Below, one piece after another: positions 26,753-36,002 of a stretch of DNA of 64,000 nt (position 1 is its first letter; each line of letters starts with the position of its first letter). A program made the position numbers and the translations under genes. Origin of the DNA: JALNZU01 sp964463695 (GTDB lineage: Bacteria; Bacteroidota; Bacteroidia; Bacteroidales; F082). The stretch spans positions 1 to 64,000 of the forward strand of contig CAYXCZ010000008.1 in assembly GCA_964463695.1 (NCBI GenBank), written 5' to 3'. Below the pieces are notes generated by a model. That model was not told the origin of the DNA. It searched no databases and was given only the letters and a program-made list of their open reading frames with translations.

Positions 26753-27314
26753 CTCCCAAAAGCCTAACCGCCAAATACATCACCTATTGATTTGTTGCTG
26801 AAGCACTTTTAACACTAAATCCGAACCGAAAATTTGCAATCAAGATCAACTTTTCTCAAATGGGACTTTCAACCAAAAAACTTCGGCAACATTCAGTAAA
26901 AATGAAATATCTTGATGTAACAAACTGAATAGTATTAGTTTACAAATTGTTGAGGAGAATTAATTTACAAAATACCGTTACTTTTCAACCTTGAAATCAT
27001 TACTTATCTCAAGCTTCTTAAACGAAGAAAAAGAAAAAAATTCCAAAGTTTGGTTGTATCATTTGAAAATTTATTAAAATTGCACCAGATTTTAAAAATG
27101 CACTTATCAGATAGTTAAGTTAATTGTTCCGAATATCCGACAATGTTATCTATATCACCACATATCTGCATACGCCCTGAATTTCAGAGGCAATCCCAGG
27201 AATCTTTCATAAAGATACTCTTAATTTGAATTTATGCTTTTAAGATTGATTCAAAAACATCTATCATTTATATCAATAACCCTTAATGCATTTTATCAAA
27301 AGTAAATTTTCCCA
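26753..27314. other. Intergenic stretch without recognisable feature
   Basis: About 560 bp between divergent rnpA and the small acidic protein gene. It is AT-rich with stop codons in all frames. I see no tRNA, riboswitch, repeat or convincing paired promoter boxes in it. Confidence 0.5.
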
Positions 27315-27512
27315 ATGAAACCGGTAAAGAAAAAAGAGCGCCCAAAGGAAATTAGTTCCAATGACGAATTTATCAAGAAACCTGTTAAAAAAACTCAGGC
27401 AAAACGCGATCGTAAATTAAGCATCTACGACCCTTTGGATGAAGAGGACGAAAATGCTGATCTTGATTTATTTGACTTTGATACTGATGAGAATGAAGAA
27501 GATGATTTTTAG
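27315..27512 (+). CDS. Small charged protein: basic N-terminus, acidic C-terminus (65 aa)
   Basis: Residues 1-35 are Lys/Arg-rich ('KPVKKKERPKE', 'KPVKKTQAKRDRK'), and residues 42-65 are strongly acidic and end 'DENEEDDF'. The product looks disordered and could bind nucleic acid or a basic partner. A clear terminator lies ~40 bp downstream, which supports a real transcribed unit. I do not know a named family. Confidence 0.65.
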   Translation: MKPVKKKERPKEISSNDEFIKKPVKKTQAKRDRKLSIYDPLDEEDENADLDLFDFDTDENEEDDF

Positions 27513-27549
27513 CATTTTATCGACATAACACAAATTCCTGCTATTAATA

Positions 27550-27573
27550 AACCTGTCGTTTGACAGGTTTTTT
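27550..27573 (+). terminator. Rho-independent terminator
   Basis: Perfect arms AACCTGTC/GACAGGTT with a GTTT loop are followed by a run of T. It ends the transcript of the 65-aa gene. Confidence 0.88.
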
Positions 27574-27782
27574 TATTGCTAAATCCTTTGAATGCTTTTA
27601 GAAGTTCAAAGGTCAATTGAAACTTAATACTCAAGAATACCCGGAATGAAACCAAATCATCCTAATATTACAAAAATTGAATTAACTACAATAACATATT
27701 TTGTTAAAACTTAGTCTCATTCTAATAAGTCCTATACTTTCTATCTGATTTTTTATAATTTTGCTGTTCAACAACTTTAGTT

Positions 27783-28175
27783 ATGAATGAATTGGATTTA
27801 TCGAAATATACTATACTTATCGCAGAAGATAATGAGTCAAATTTCAATTACTTCCGCCTTAGCCTAAAAAAAACAGGTATTAATATTATCAGGGCTCTTA
27901 ATGGCCAGGAAGCCGTGGAGCAATGTGAGCAAAATCCTCAAATAAATATCGTATTTATGGATGGAATGATGCCCTCGTTAAGTGGCTATGATGCAACACC
28001 ACTTATTCACCAAATGCGGCCTGAACTTCCAGTAATTCTTATTACAGCTTTTGTAAGTCCTGCCTCCATGCACGAAGCCATTTCTAATGGATGTAACGAT
28101 TATCTTGCAAAACCAATTGGTCCTGAAGCTGTTTTGTCAACCTTAACCAAATGGCTACCTTCAATTACTGATTAG
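27783..28175 (+). CDS. Single-domain response regulator (CheY-like receiver, 130 aa)
   Basis: The receiver fold is complete: acidic pocket 'IAEDNESN' (E15, D16), phosphoacceptor Asp60 in 'IVFMDGMMP', Thr88 in 'VILITAF', Lys110 in 'YLAKP'. There is no output domain, so it signals by protein-protein contact. The cognate histidine kinase is not in the window. A -7-like box TAATTTTG lies at 27756-27763. Receivers of this type in Bacteroidota often pair with hybrid kinases. Confidence 0.93.
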   Translation: MNELDLSKYTILIAEDNESNFNYFRLSLKKTGINIIRALNGQEAVEQCEQNPQINIVFMDGMMPSLSGYDATPLIHQMRPELPVILITAFVSPASMHEAISNGCNDYLAKPIGPEAVLSTLTKWLPSITD

Positions 28176-28277
28176 CAGCTAAGCTTAGCCTTCATGCAAT
28201 TCTGTGTGCATCCCGAAAAATTGTTTCCTGATTTTAGTTCAGTTTAATTATTATTTTTGTAGCATCTAACTTATGCT

Positions 28278-28769
28278 ATGAAAAAAGAAATTTTTCAGCT
28301 CGAAATGAATCTCTATGAGGGTTCTCATGAACTTCTTCCTGTGGAGCTAAATCTTCTTTCTGAAGCGAAAAAAGCAGCATTAAATGCCTATGCTCCCTAT
28401 TCCAGATTTAAAGTTGGTGCTGCCGTTTTGCTTGCCAATGGAGAGATTGTTCTTGGTAACAATCAGGAAAACGCTGCTTATCCATCAGGTTTATGTGCCG
28501 AAAGGGTTGCTTTGTTTCATGCTAGCGCTGTATTCCCTGATATCGCTGTGATGGCTATCGCTGTGACAGCAATCAGTGAAAAATCCATCATCGATGAACC
28601 TATTGCCCCATGCGGGTCATGCCGTCAGGTGATGGCTGAATATGAAAAAAAATCAAAGTGTGACATGAAAGTCATAATGCAGGGCCAGGAAGGTCCGGTA
28701 TTAATAGCTCCTTCCATGCGTACATTATTGCCTTTTTCCTTTCTTGATGATTTCCTTTTAAAATATTGA
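28278..28769 (+). CDS. cdd: Cytidine deaminase (163 aa)
   Basis: The zinc site is complete: 'CAE' with Cys73 and Glu75, and 'PCGSCRQ' with Cys112 and Cys115. The entrance 'YAPYSRFKVGAAVL' is typical. The enzyme converts cytidine/deoxycytidine to uridine/deoxyuridine for pyrimidine salvage. It is slightly longer at the N-terminus (~25 residues) than the common 130-residue tetrameric form. The ChaN-like gene starts 6 bp after its stop, suggesting an operon. Confidence 0.95.
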   Translation: MKKEIFQLEMNLYEGSHELLPVELNLLSEAKKAALNAYAPYSRFKVGAAVLLANGEIVLGNNQENAAYPSGLCAERVALFHASAVFPDIAVMAIAVTAISEKSIIDEPIAPCGSCRQVMAEYEKKSKCDMKVIMQGQEGPVLIAPSMRTLLPFSFLDDFLLKY

Positions 28770-28775
28770 TTTACA

Positions 28776-29648
28776 ATGAAATATCGTACTATTATCCTAC
28801 TATCAACTCTGATCATTTTTGCCTCTTTTAAAAGCGACAAACCTGCATACAAACTTTTTGACTCGAAAGGTAAAGAGGTTAAATATCGGAAATTGGTTGA
28901 AGCCGCATCAAATGCCGAAGTAGTTTTCTTTGGTGAACTGCATAATAACCCAATTAGTCATTGGCTGCAGCTTGAACTTACAACCGACTTGCTAAAGACT
29001 AATCCTGCAGGGTTAACATTAGGTGCCGAAATGTTCGAAACAGACAATCAGTTGTTTTTGAATCAGTACCTTTCAGGAAGCATAGAAACTGATAGCCTTA
29101 AAAAATTAGCCCGACTGTGGCCAAATTACAAAACTGATATCGCTCCTTTAGTTGATTTTGCTAAAGAGAACAATTTAAAGTTTGTTGCTTCAAACATACC
29201 CCGAAGGTATGCCAGCATGGTTTTTAGAAAAGGGTTTCAAGTTCTCGACACCTTGCCTGATAACGAAAAAGCTTTTATTGCACCACTTCCAATCGCCTAC
29301 GACCCTCAATTGCCAGGTTATGTGGAAATGGTTAAAATGATGGAAGATATGGGTCATGGCAGTTCTACCGAAAATTTCCCAAAAGCTCAGGCTGTAAAAG
29401 ACGCTACAATGGCCTGGTTCATATATAAAAACATTGAGGCTTCAAAAGTTTTTATCCATTATAATGGTGCTTATCATTCTGATAATTATGAAGGTATTAT
29501 CTGGTATCTGAAAAGGCTGATCCCTGAAATACGTATTGTTACTATTTCAAGTATTGAAACTGATCAGCCTGTTAAGCTTCCCGATGACAAGAAAAATGTT
29601 GCCGATTTCATAATCGCAGTACCTTCATCGATGACCAAAACTCATTAA
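28776..29648 (+). CDS. ChaN/haem-binding-like exported protein (290 aa)
   Basis: The N-terminal hydrophobic segment 'TIILLSTLIIFASF' is a signal or anchor. The domain shows the ChaN/Cofac_haem_bdg hallmarks: 'VVFFGELHNNPISHWLQLEL', 'LTLGAEMFETDNQ' and 'VFIHYNGAYHSDNYEGIIWYL'. The family folds like EreA/ChaN; E. coli-type relatives bind haem at the outer membrane and others may be metal-dependent hydrolases. Here function is inferred only. It is coupled in transcription to cdd. Confidence 0.83.
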   Translation: MKYRTIILLSTLIIFASFKSDKPAYKLFDSKGKEVKYRKLVEAASNAEVVFFGELHNNPISHWLQLELTTDLLKTNPAGLTLGAEMFETDNQLFLNQYLSGSIETDSLKKLARLWPNYKTDIAPLVDFAKENNLKFVASNIPRRYASMVFRKGFQVLDTLPDNEKAFIAPLPIAYDPQLPGYVEMVKMMEDMGHGSSTENFPKAQAVKDATMAWFIYKNIEASKVFIHYNGAYHSDNYEGIIWYLKRLIPEIRIVTISSIETDQPVKLPDDKKNVADFIIAVPSSMTKTH

Positions 29649-29848
29649 TGGTGAACTCACTTCTTGTTTTGATTATTTATTGATGAATCAATAAGTACAG
29701 ATAACAAGCTTCAATTGATTATGTTACGTATGTAGATCATCAAAAAAGATGAGAATTATTTCTCCCTAATTTTGTATTACTGATAATGTTTACACATTGG
29801 TTTCAACAAAATTGTGAGACATATTTCAGAGTAACTTAAACAAATCCG

Positions 29849-30961
29849 TTATAATCCCATCAAAATTCCGGCTGCTCCAACAATAAATGCAACCGTTATG
29901 TTGACAAGCTTCACGGCAATGAACCCACGTGGTGATTCTGCCAGCATTGGCAACATACCATGTCCATCTTGAGAAATTGAACTTGCCAGCAATATACTCA
30001 TTGGGAGTACACCTTGGGCAAACAACAATACAAAAACATAATGCGGACCTGATTCAGGAATAATACCAATTAGAATCGCAAGCACTAAAACAACCCACAA
30101 ATTTGCAGATATCCATGTTTCAAGATTTACGTATTGATTCATGAAATAAATAGCTATCAATACTCCCAGGGTCCATAAAAAGATCTTCGTAAAGTGTTTA
30201 CGTATAATATGTTGCCACAAATGCTCTTGTAAAAAATGTTCTTTTGTTGAAACAATAATAAACATAATAACAGTAAATATTCCTATCAAACTGTAGCGAA
30301 TCCAATCAGCTTCACCGCTGTGATCATGATCATGGCCATCAACAGCATGACTATGGTCATGCTCCAAATCCACGCTCCCTCCCATCAAGGTATTCAAATG
30401 ATGACTTCCATCAATGACACCACTAAAAAGCAAAATCAAAATTCCTGCCACACCAGCAATCAAAAGCGCGCGCGTAAAACTTAAATTTCGAATATTTTCA
30501 ATCGAACTTGAGGGATGAAACGGATGACATTCTTCATTTGGGTTATGAAGTGGTAAATCACCATGTCCTTTTAAACCAATATACTTGTTTTTTACAGTAA
30601 AATGAACAATCACACCTGAAACGATAGCGATTACTAGTAAAAAAATATGCAGTTTAAAAGCATCCTCAGGAAACAAGGAAAACATGATAAATGCTTCATC
30701 GCCTGATGTAGCAATCATTGTAGCAACAATAGCCGGAAACATAACAACGCGGTGGATATACAATGAAACCATAGTGTAAGAACCTAGACAACCTGGAATT
30801 ATTCCCATGAGTGTTCCAAGTATGATCTGGAGAAAAGGAGAATGCTGAATTTGAAGCGACCATAACCCTCTCGTTTGTATATTAATATACTCAATGATAA
30901 TCATCATCCCCATTACAAAAGTGGTGATAATGAAAGTTTGCTGAAGCATCGTTGCTACCAT
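29849..30961 (-). CDS. Putative 10-TM heavy-metal exporter (ArsP_2/PF11449-like), 370 aa
   Basis: About ten membrane segments are visible, with conserved 'GIIPGCLGSYTMVSLYIH' and its inverted-repeat counterpart 'GIIPESGPHYVFVLLFAQG', the pattern of the ArsP_2/putative manganese transporter family. A cytoplasmic or periplasmic loop at ~195-215 is rich in His and Asp ('EHDHSHAVDGHDHDHSGE'), indicating divalent metal binding. It is divergent from an Rrf2-type regulator gene (141 bp apart), and a second His-rich transporter follows that regulator. The transported metal is not decidable from sequence. Confidence 0.82.
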   Translation of the reverse strand: MVATMLQQTFIITTFVMGMMIIIEYINIQTRGLWSLQIQHSPFLQIILGTLMGIIPGCLGSYTMVSLYIHRVVMFPAIVATMIATSGDEAFIMFSLFPEDAFKLHIFLLVIAIVSGVIVHFTVKNKYIGLKGHGDLPLHNPNEECHPFHPSSSIENIRNLSFTRALLIAGVAGILILLFSGVIDGSHHLNTLMGGSVDLEHDHSHAVDGHDHDHSGEADWIRYSLIGIFTVIMFIIVSTKEHFLQEHLWQHIIRKHFTKIFLWTLGVLIAIYFMNQYVNLETWISANLWVVLVLAILIGIIPESGPHYVFVLLFAQGVLPMSILLASSISQDGHGMLPMLAESPRGFIAVKLVNITVAFIVGAAGILMGL

Positions 30962-31102
30962 AAATTAAAAGTGTGTTGATATAAATTTCAATTTACAAAA
31001 GTATCTCATTTTTCCATAAGCAGATCTTTGATTTTTTTTTCTGAAAAAGTTGGAGATTAAAGTAATCGTAGTAATTTTGGTATTTAATTACCTATTAACA
31101 AG

Positions 31103-31501
31103 ATGTCCAAAATAGTTACACTTACCGAGGGAGCCTCAATTGCATTACACGGAATGATAATCGTTGCCAAATCGGGTGGCAAAGCAAATGTCATTCAGAT
31201 TGCTGATATAACAAACAGCTCTAAACACCACGTAGCTAAGATCTTCCAACGATTAGTGAAGGACAACTTTCTTGATTCTCATCGTGGTCCCAGTGGCGGT
31301 TTTAGCTTAAAAAAAGATCCAAAAAACATCTCTCTCCTTGAAATTTACGAATCTATTGAAGGAAAAATTGAAGTCACTTCTTGTCCTCACGATAAACAAA
31401 TATGTCCGTTTAATAAATGCATCATGGACAATGTGACTTTCAAAATGACAAATGATTTTCGCGAACACTTAAAAAAACACAGTTTGGCGGATTATCTTTG
31501 A
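31103..31501 (+). CDS. Rrf2-family transcriptional regulator with three Cys (132 aa)
   Basis: The winged HTH pattern 'VIQIADITNSSKHHVAKIFQ' and wing 'HRGPSGGFSLKK' match Rrf2. Three cysteines at 94, 101 and 106 (C-x6-C-x4-C) fit an Fe-S-cluster-binding loop as in IscR/NsrR-type members. It probably senses iron, redox state or NO. Its position between two divergently arranged His-rich metal transporters suggests it controls one or both. The 141-bp divergent spacer is the likely operator region. Confidence 0.9.
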   Translation: MSKIVTLTEGASIALHGMIIVAKSGGKANVIQIADITNSSKHHVAKIFQRLVKDNFLDSHRGPSGGFSLKKDPKNISLLEIYESIEGKIEVTSCPHDKQICPFNKCIMDNVTFKMTNDFREHLKKHSLADYL

Positions 31502-31592
31502 GGCTTTCTTTTTTATTTTATAATCCTCACCAAAGTAACTTTTTATCCATAATACTTCGTATTAAAGCCATATTTTTGCAAAAAAAGTCGTT

Positions 31593-32360
31593 ATGCATGA
31601 GACGCTATTTTGGATCACGCTTCACGCTGATCATCAACACATTACTGTAGGAGCACCCTTTTTAATCGGATTATTAGCCAGTATTATGCATGTGGTCTCT
31701 GGTCCCGACCATTTAGCAGCTGTTACTCCACTCGCAATTGACAACAAACTGAAAGCCTGGATAATTGGTCTTGGATGGGGTTTAGGTCACACTTCAGGTA
31801 TGTTGCTAATTGGTGGACTGTTTATCTTTTTTAAGAATTACATCCCTGTCGATGCGATATCTAGTTATAGTGAGCTCATAGTAGGCTTAATACTTATCGC
31901 TATCGGCGTCTGGGCATTATGGAGAATTTTTGGAGGAAATCACGCTCATGCTCATGAGCACCCTCATACTCATCACTCTCCAACAGGTGAAGTGATCACA
32001 CACATACACGAGCATGATCATCCAGCTGTTAATGTGCACGTTCACAGTCACTTATTACCAATTAAACAGTCCTTTATTTCTGCAATCCTGATTGGAACTC
32101 TTCATGGTTTAGCAGGCGTTTCTCACCTAATTGGCATGTTGCCAACGTTAGCGTTTCCAACAATTTCAGATTCTACATTGTACCTTATTGGCTTTGGCAT
32201 CGGGACTATAATCGCTATGATCACATTCTCGATACTCTTGGGATTCGTGTCCTATAAATCGGATGATATAAAAAAACCGTATCTATTCAAAAGCATTCAA
32301 ATTGTTGGGGCTTCAGCATCTCTGATTGTTGGAATTTATTGGATATCAGCTTATTTCTAA
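31593..32360 (+). CDS. Nickel/cobalt transporter-like membrane protein with His-rich loop (255 aa)
   Basis: About six membrane segments are present. The signature motifs are 'HVVSGPDHLAAVTPLAIDN' (like the H-x4-D-H motif of NiCoT/RcnA/UreH-type proteins) and 'GWGLGHTSGMLLIG', with the second-half counterpart 'GTLHGLAGVSHLIGMLP'. A long loop (~112-155) contains over ten His residues ('HAHAHEHPHTHH', 'THIHEHDH', 'HVHSH'). It likely moves Ni2+/Co2+ or a similar ion; direction is unknown. It lies 91 bp after the Rrf2 gene. Confidence 0.85.
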   Translation: MHETLFWITLHADHQHITVGAPFLIGLLASIMHVVSGPDHLAAVTPLAIDNKLKAWIIGLGWGLGHTSGMLLIGGLFIFFKNYIPVDAISSYSELIVGLILIAIGVWALWRIFGGNHAHAHEHPHTHHSPTGEVITHIHEHDHPAVNVHVHSHLLPIKQSFISAILIGTLHGLAGVSHLIGMLPTLAFPTISDSTLYLIGFGIGTIIAMITFSILLGFVSYKSDDIKKPYLFKSIQIVGASASLIVGIYWISAYF

Positions 32361-32361
32361 C

Positions 32362-33123
32362 ATGAAAAAGACTTCTCTGTTTTTCGTTTTACTCCTTTTC
32401 TCTTTTGGTTATGTTAATGGACAAAGCATTTCTCAAAAGGGAAGTTGGTTTGTTGGTATAACAGGAGGTCCTTTATTTGGCGATACAGATGCTAATGCGA
32501 TTAATTCAAAAACAACAAATAAAAAGAGTATTCAAGCCGGGGCTACTCTGGCCTATGGTTTGACGGATGATTTAAGATTGCAGTTTGAGATGCTTTTTGA
32601 ACGAAGAGGTTTCCAATCACAGCGTTATGTAAACGGATTCAGGCTAACAGACACTTCTTCCCATGTTTGCTGGGAGTGTTTTTATGCTTATGATGTCACC
32701 TATTTTTCCGATTATTTGCACTTACCCTTGCTTATTCATTATTCAAAAAAGAAAGGTCATTTCGACTTTGCTGCAAAAGCAGGTTTGTTTTATTCGTTGT
32801 TGCTCGTCAACAACCATTCTGGCTACGAAGAACTTTACCTCGATCCGATAAGTGCTAATTCCTTTCTCCTTTATGGTTTTGAACCTGGTTATTCCCGCAT
32901 TTTATATAGTGGTCCAACCACCAATGTCATCAACACGTATGATGCAGGTATTCTCATTGGATTGTCAGGGAATTATAACATCTACGGGCCTCTTTCTGTC
33001 TCACTTGAAGGTAGATTGCAGTTAGGGTTTGCAGGTATATACGAAAATCCCGAAATGCCGGATCTTAATTTCAAAAGTTATATCATACGTCTAGGACTAT
33101 TGTATAACCTGCCAAAAAAATAA
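32362..33123 (+). CDS. Outer-membrane beta-barrel protein, PorT-like (253 aa)
   Basis: I place the start at 32362 ('MKKTSLFFVLLLFSFGYVNGQ'), because this gives a perfect signal peptide and starts one base after the upstream stop; an in-frame ATG at 32326 would add 12 residues that overlap the transporter gene. The mature part alternates polar and hydrophobic residues with aromatic girdles ('GSWFVGITGGPLFG', 'LRLQFEMLFERRGFQS') and ends 'YIIRLGLLYNLPKK', typical of small barrels. Ligand unknown. It is probably co-transcribed with the transporter and with rex 3 bp downstream. Confidence 0.83.
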   Translation: MKKTSLFFVLLLFSFGYVNGQSISQKGSWFVGITGGPLFGDTDANAINSKTTNKKSIQAGATLAYGLTDDLRLQFEMLFERRGFQSQRYVNGFRLTDTSSHVCWECFYAYDVTYFSDYLHLPLLIHYSKKKGHFDFAAKAGLFYSLLLVNNHSGYEELYLDPISANSFLLYGFEPGYSRILYSGPTTNVINTYDAGILIGLSGNYNIYGPLSVSLEGRLQLGFAGIYENPEMPDLNFKSYIIRLGLLYNLPKK

Positions 33124-33126
33124 TGA

Positions 33127-33747
33127 ATGCAGCATAATTTACCCGAACAAACAGTAGAAAGGTTAAGTCAATACCGCCGCGTTCTTCTCAATTATCAGTA
33201 TCTGGAACATGCTTTTATTTTTTCACATAACCTTGCCCGTGTATTAAAAACAAAGCCTGCAACTGTGCGTCGCGATTTTATGCTCATAGGCGTAACAGGC
33301 GATGTGCATAAAGGATATAGTATCAATGAGTTAATTAACAAGATTGGAGAAGCTATTGATGATGACCAACCAGAGAAGATGTGTTTTGTTGGAATAGGGC
33401 ATCTGGGTAAAGCAGTTTCTGAATATTTTACTTCTGATGAAAAGAAACTGAAAGTTGCTGCGTCTTTCTATTTCGACATGACACACCCCTTATTAAACGA
33501 TGTACCCTGTTATAGCATTACGCAACTTTCAGAAGTCATTAAACAAGAGAAAATCCTTATATGTGCTTTGGCTGTGCCTCGTGAATTTGCAAAGGAAATA
33601 AGTATGATTTTGGTTAACGCAGGCATAATAGGCATTTTAAATTTTACTTCTGTTCAGCTTCAGGTGCCATCCTATGTATATGTCGAAAACTATGATATGA
33701 TTGCAAAACTCGAAAAAATAGCCTATTTCATGAAAGTGAAGCGGTAA
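33127..33747 (+). CDS. rex: Redox-sensing transcriptional repressor Rex (206 aa)
   Basis: The N-terminal winged HTH ('ARVLKTKPATVRRDFMLIG') and the Rossmann domain with 'CFVGIGHLGKAVSEYF' match Rex, the NADH/NAD+ sensor controlling fermentative and anaerobic respiratory genes. The C-terminal domain-swap helix region 'YDMIAKLEKIAYFM' is present. Length is typical (~210). An earlier ATG at 33123 runs into a stop after four codons, so 33127 is the start. It sits at the end of the transporter/OMP gene group. Confidence 0.9.
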   Translation: MQHNLPEQTVERLSQYRRVLLNYQYLEHAFIFSHNLARVLKTKPATVRRDFMLIGVTGDVHKGYSINELINKIGEAIDDDQPEKMCFVGIGHLGKAVSEYFTSDEKKLKVAASFYFDMTHPLLNDVPCYSITQLSEVIKQEKILICALAVPREFAKEISMILVNAGIIGILNFTSVQLQVPSYVYVENYDMIAKLEKIAYFMKVKR

Positions 33748-33800
33748 TTAAGACCGAATTTTTTAATAAACAGATTATCAAAGATTTATAAAAATACTTC

Positions 33801-34619
33801 TCAGGAGTTAAAAGGTGAATCGTGCTCTTTTGCCATTTGATTATAAACCATCCTGTCGAGTTTCGAAGGGAAAAGTTTGTTCAACCAAACGGTTAATTTC
33901 CCTACCGTAGTCAGAATTATTGAGCGTTTTTTCTTTTCAATTGCATCCAATAATTTTTCGGCAACTTTCTCACTGCTCATCATCTTTCCTTCGTCGCGAG
34001 GCGATTCCCCCTGAGGGCTGCCATCAGCTGATAATGCAACAGCACGAATATTGGATGCAGTAAAACCCGGACAAGCAACCAACACATGCAACCCTTTTTT
34101 TAAATTCTCAACCCTTAAAGCATCTAAAAAACCTTGCATGGCAAACTTGGAAGCAGAATAGCCTGTTCGTCCTGGTAAACCTTTATATCCGGCAATCGAC
34201 GAAACGCCTACCACAGAACCCTTGCTTTCAAGCAGAAAAGGAAGAGCATATTTTGTACAATATACGGTTCCCCAAAAGTTGACATCCATAATCTTATGAA
34301 TTACAGATAGATCTGTCCTCTCAAAAACAGCCCGCATCGAAATGCCTGCGTTGTTAATCAACACATCTACTCTGCCATAATGTTTAATAGTTTTGTCAAT
34401 CAGCAGACGACAATCGTCTTCTTTGCTCACATCAGTCTGTACTATTAAAACCTGCGCCCCATTTTCGCGGCATAAATTACCAACAACATTTAAAAAAGCT
34501 AAATTCCGCGCCGCTAGCACAAGTTTTCCACCTCTTTGTGATGCAGCCAGGGCAGTTGATTTGCCAATACCGGAAGAGGCTCCTGTAATAATAATGACTT
34601 TATCTGAAAGCCTGCTCAT
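33801..34619 (-). CDS. Short-chain dehydrogenase/reductase (272 aa)
   Basis: The classical SDR elements are in order: 'TGASSGIGKSTAL' (cofactor loop, residues ~12-24), 'NNAGIS' (~89-94), catalytic Ser in 'VGVSSIAG', and Y-x3-K in 'YSASKFAM'. 'AARN' after beta-2 suggests NADP preference. The C-terminal 'KKKRSIILTTVGKLTVWLNK' extension with amphipathic helix is like the DHRS7/SDR7C membrane-associated group. The substrate is unknown. Confidence 0.9.
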   Translation of the reverse strand: MSRLSDKVIIITGASSGIGKSTALAASQRGGKLVLAARNLAFLNVVGNLCRENGAQVLIVQTDVSKEDDCRLLIDKTIKHYGRVDVLINNAGISMRAVFERTDLSVIHKIMDVNFWGTVYCTKYALPFLLESKGSVVGVSSIAGYKGLPGRTGYSASKFAMQGFLDALRVENLKKGLHVLVACPGFTASNIRAVALSADGSPQGESPRDEGKMMSSEKVAEKLLDAIEKKKRSIILTTVGKLTVWLNKLFPSKLDRMVYNQMAKEHDSPFNS

Positions 34620-34803
34620 ACCTGATTTTTTTGCAAATGTAGTACATAGGAAAGAATTTTGCAGTTAATAAATGAAAAGAACGCTCTAAAGGTAAAATTC
34701 AAAGAGTTATTAACAATCATCCAATCATTGTTGAAAGATAAATGATTAGCAACCTACCTGACCCTTCACTAATTAGTGATAATTTTGCACAAAATAATTT
34801 TGA

Positions 34804-35997
34804 ATGCTGACTAACAGACAAATGTTTCAATTACACATGGGACTACCTTCTGTTGTGGATAATCCTATTGAAATAGTTAAAGCAGAGGGTATATATCTGA
34901 CAGATAATGAAGGCAATAAACATATTGATCTAGTTTCAGGCGTTTCTGTTAGTAATGTTGGACATCGCCACCCCAAGGTTATTGCAGCCATAAAGTCGCA
35001 ATTAGATGACTACTTGCATGTGATGGTTTATGGCAAATTTGTTCATTCTCCACAAGTTAAACTTGCAACCTTGCTGGCACAGAACCTTCCATCAACATTA
35101 GATGCCGTTTATTTTGTTAACTCAGGCAGCGAGGCAATTGAAGGAGCATTAAAATTAGCCAAACGCATAACTAACAGGGCTGAAATTGTGCATTTTAGAA
35201 ACGCATATCACGGCGGTACAGCAGGAGCATTAAGTCTTTTGGGTCATGAAACCATGAAAAATGCTTTCAGGCCTTTGGTACCGGCTACCCGGATGCTTGA
35301 TTTCAACGATTTTCAGCAACTAAATCAAATAACAAAGGCAACAGCAGCAGTTTTGATAGAACCTATTCAAGCCGAAGCTGGCATTATACTGCCTGTCGAA
35401 AACTACTTGTCAGCTTTACGTCATAAATGCAACGAAACAGGCACGTTACTTATATTTGACGAAATACAGATGGGTTTTGGCCGTAGCGGTAAGCTTTTTG
35501 CATTTGAAAAGTACGATGTAGTTCCGGATATTCTCTGTCTGGCAAAAGGAATGGGAGGTGGAATGCCTATAGGTGCTTTCATCGCATCAAAACAAATGAT
35601 GATGGAACTCACGCATCACCCTGAATTAGGCCATATTACCACTTTCGGTGGGCACCCTGTTTCATGCGCCGCTGCATTAGCGTCGCTCGAAGTAATTCTA
35701 AATGAAAAACTTGCCGAAGCTGCCAACACTAAAGGAAAGCGTTTTGAAGAAGCCTTACTCTTGCACCCTGCCGTGTCGTCAATTCGCAGGGCTGGGTTAA
35801 TGTTGGCTGTCGAAATCAAAGAAACCATAAATATCAATGATGTTATATATGCACTGAAAAAACAGCGACTTGTTATTGATCAGTTTTTATTTCATGAGAA
35901 AGCTTTTAGAATAGCGCCTCCACTCACAATAACCGATGACGAGATTGAAATCGCTATCGAACATCTCTCACAAGCTCTAAATCAAGTACTCTTATAA
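34804..35997 (+). CDS. Class III PLP aminotransferase (397 aa)
   Basis: The motifs are 'NSGSEAIEGALKLAK' (~107-121), 'FDEIQMGFGRSGKLFAFE' (Asp219 contacts the PLP ring) and the Schiff-base Lys248 in 'LAKGMGGGMPIGAF'. It lies in the ornithine/acetylornithine/GABA aminotransferase group; exact amino donor is not decidable, and no arginine or lysine biosynthesis genes are adjacent. The gamma-glutamyltransferase gene starts 5 bp after its stop, suggesting an operon. Confidence 0.92.
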   Translation: MLTNRQMFQLHMGLPSVVDNPIEIVKAEGIYLTDNEGNKHIDLVSGVSVSNVGHRHPKVIAAIKSQLDDYLHVMVYGKFVHSPQVKLATLLAQNLPSTLDAVYFVNSGSEAIEGALKLAKRITNRAEIVHFRNAYHGGTAGALSLLGHETMKNAFRPLVPATRMLDFNDFQQLNQITKATAAVLIEPIQAEAGIILPVENYLSALRHKCNETGTLLIFDEIQMGFGRSGKLFAFEKYDVVPDILCLAKGMGGGMPIGAFIASKQMMMELTHHPELGHITTFGGHPVSCAAALASLEVILNEKLAEAANTKGKRFEEALLLHPAVSSIRRAGLMLAVEIKETININDVIYALKKQRLVIDQFLFHEKAFRIAPPLTITDDEIEIAIEHLSQALNQVLL

Positions 35998-36002
35998 TCA
36001 CA

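Noticed and set aside
32326..32361. Upstream in-frame start for the beta-barrel protein
   Set aside because: It would overlap the transporter gene and disrupt the signal peptide; the ATG at 32362 gives a perfect one.
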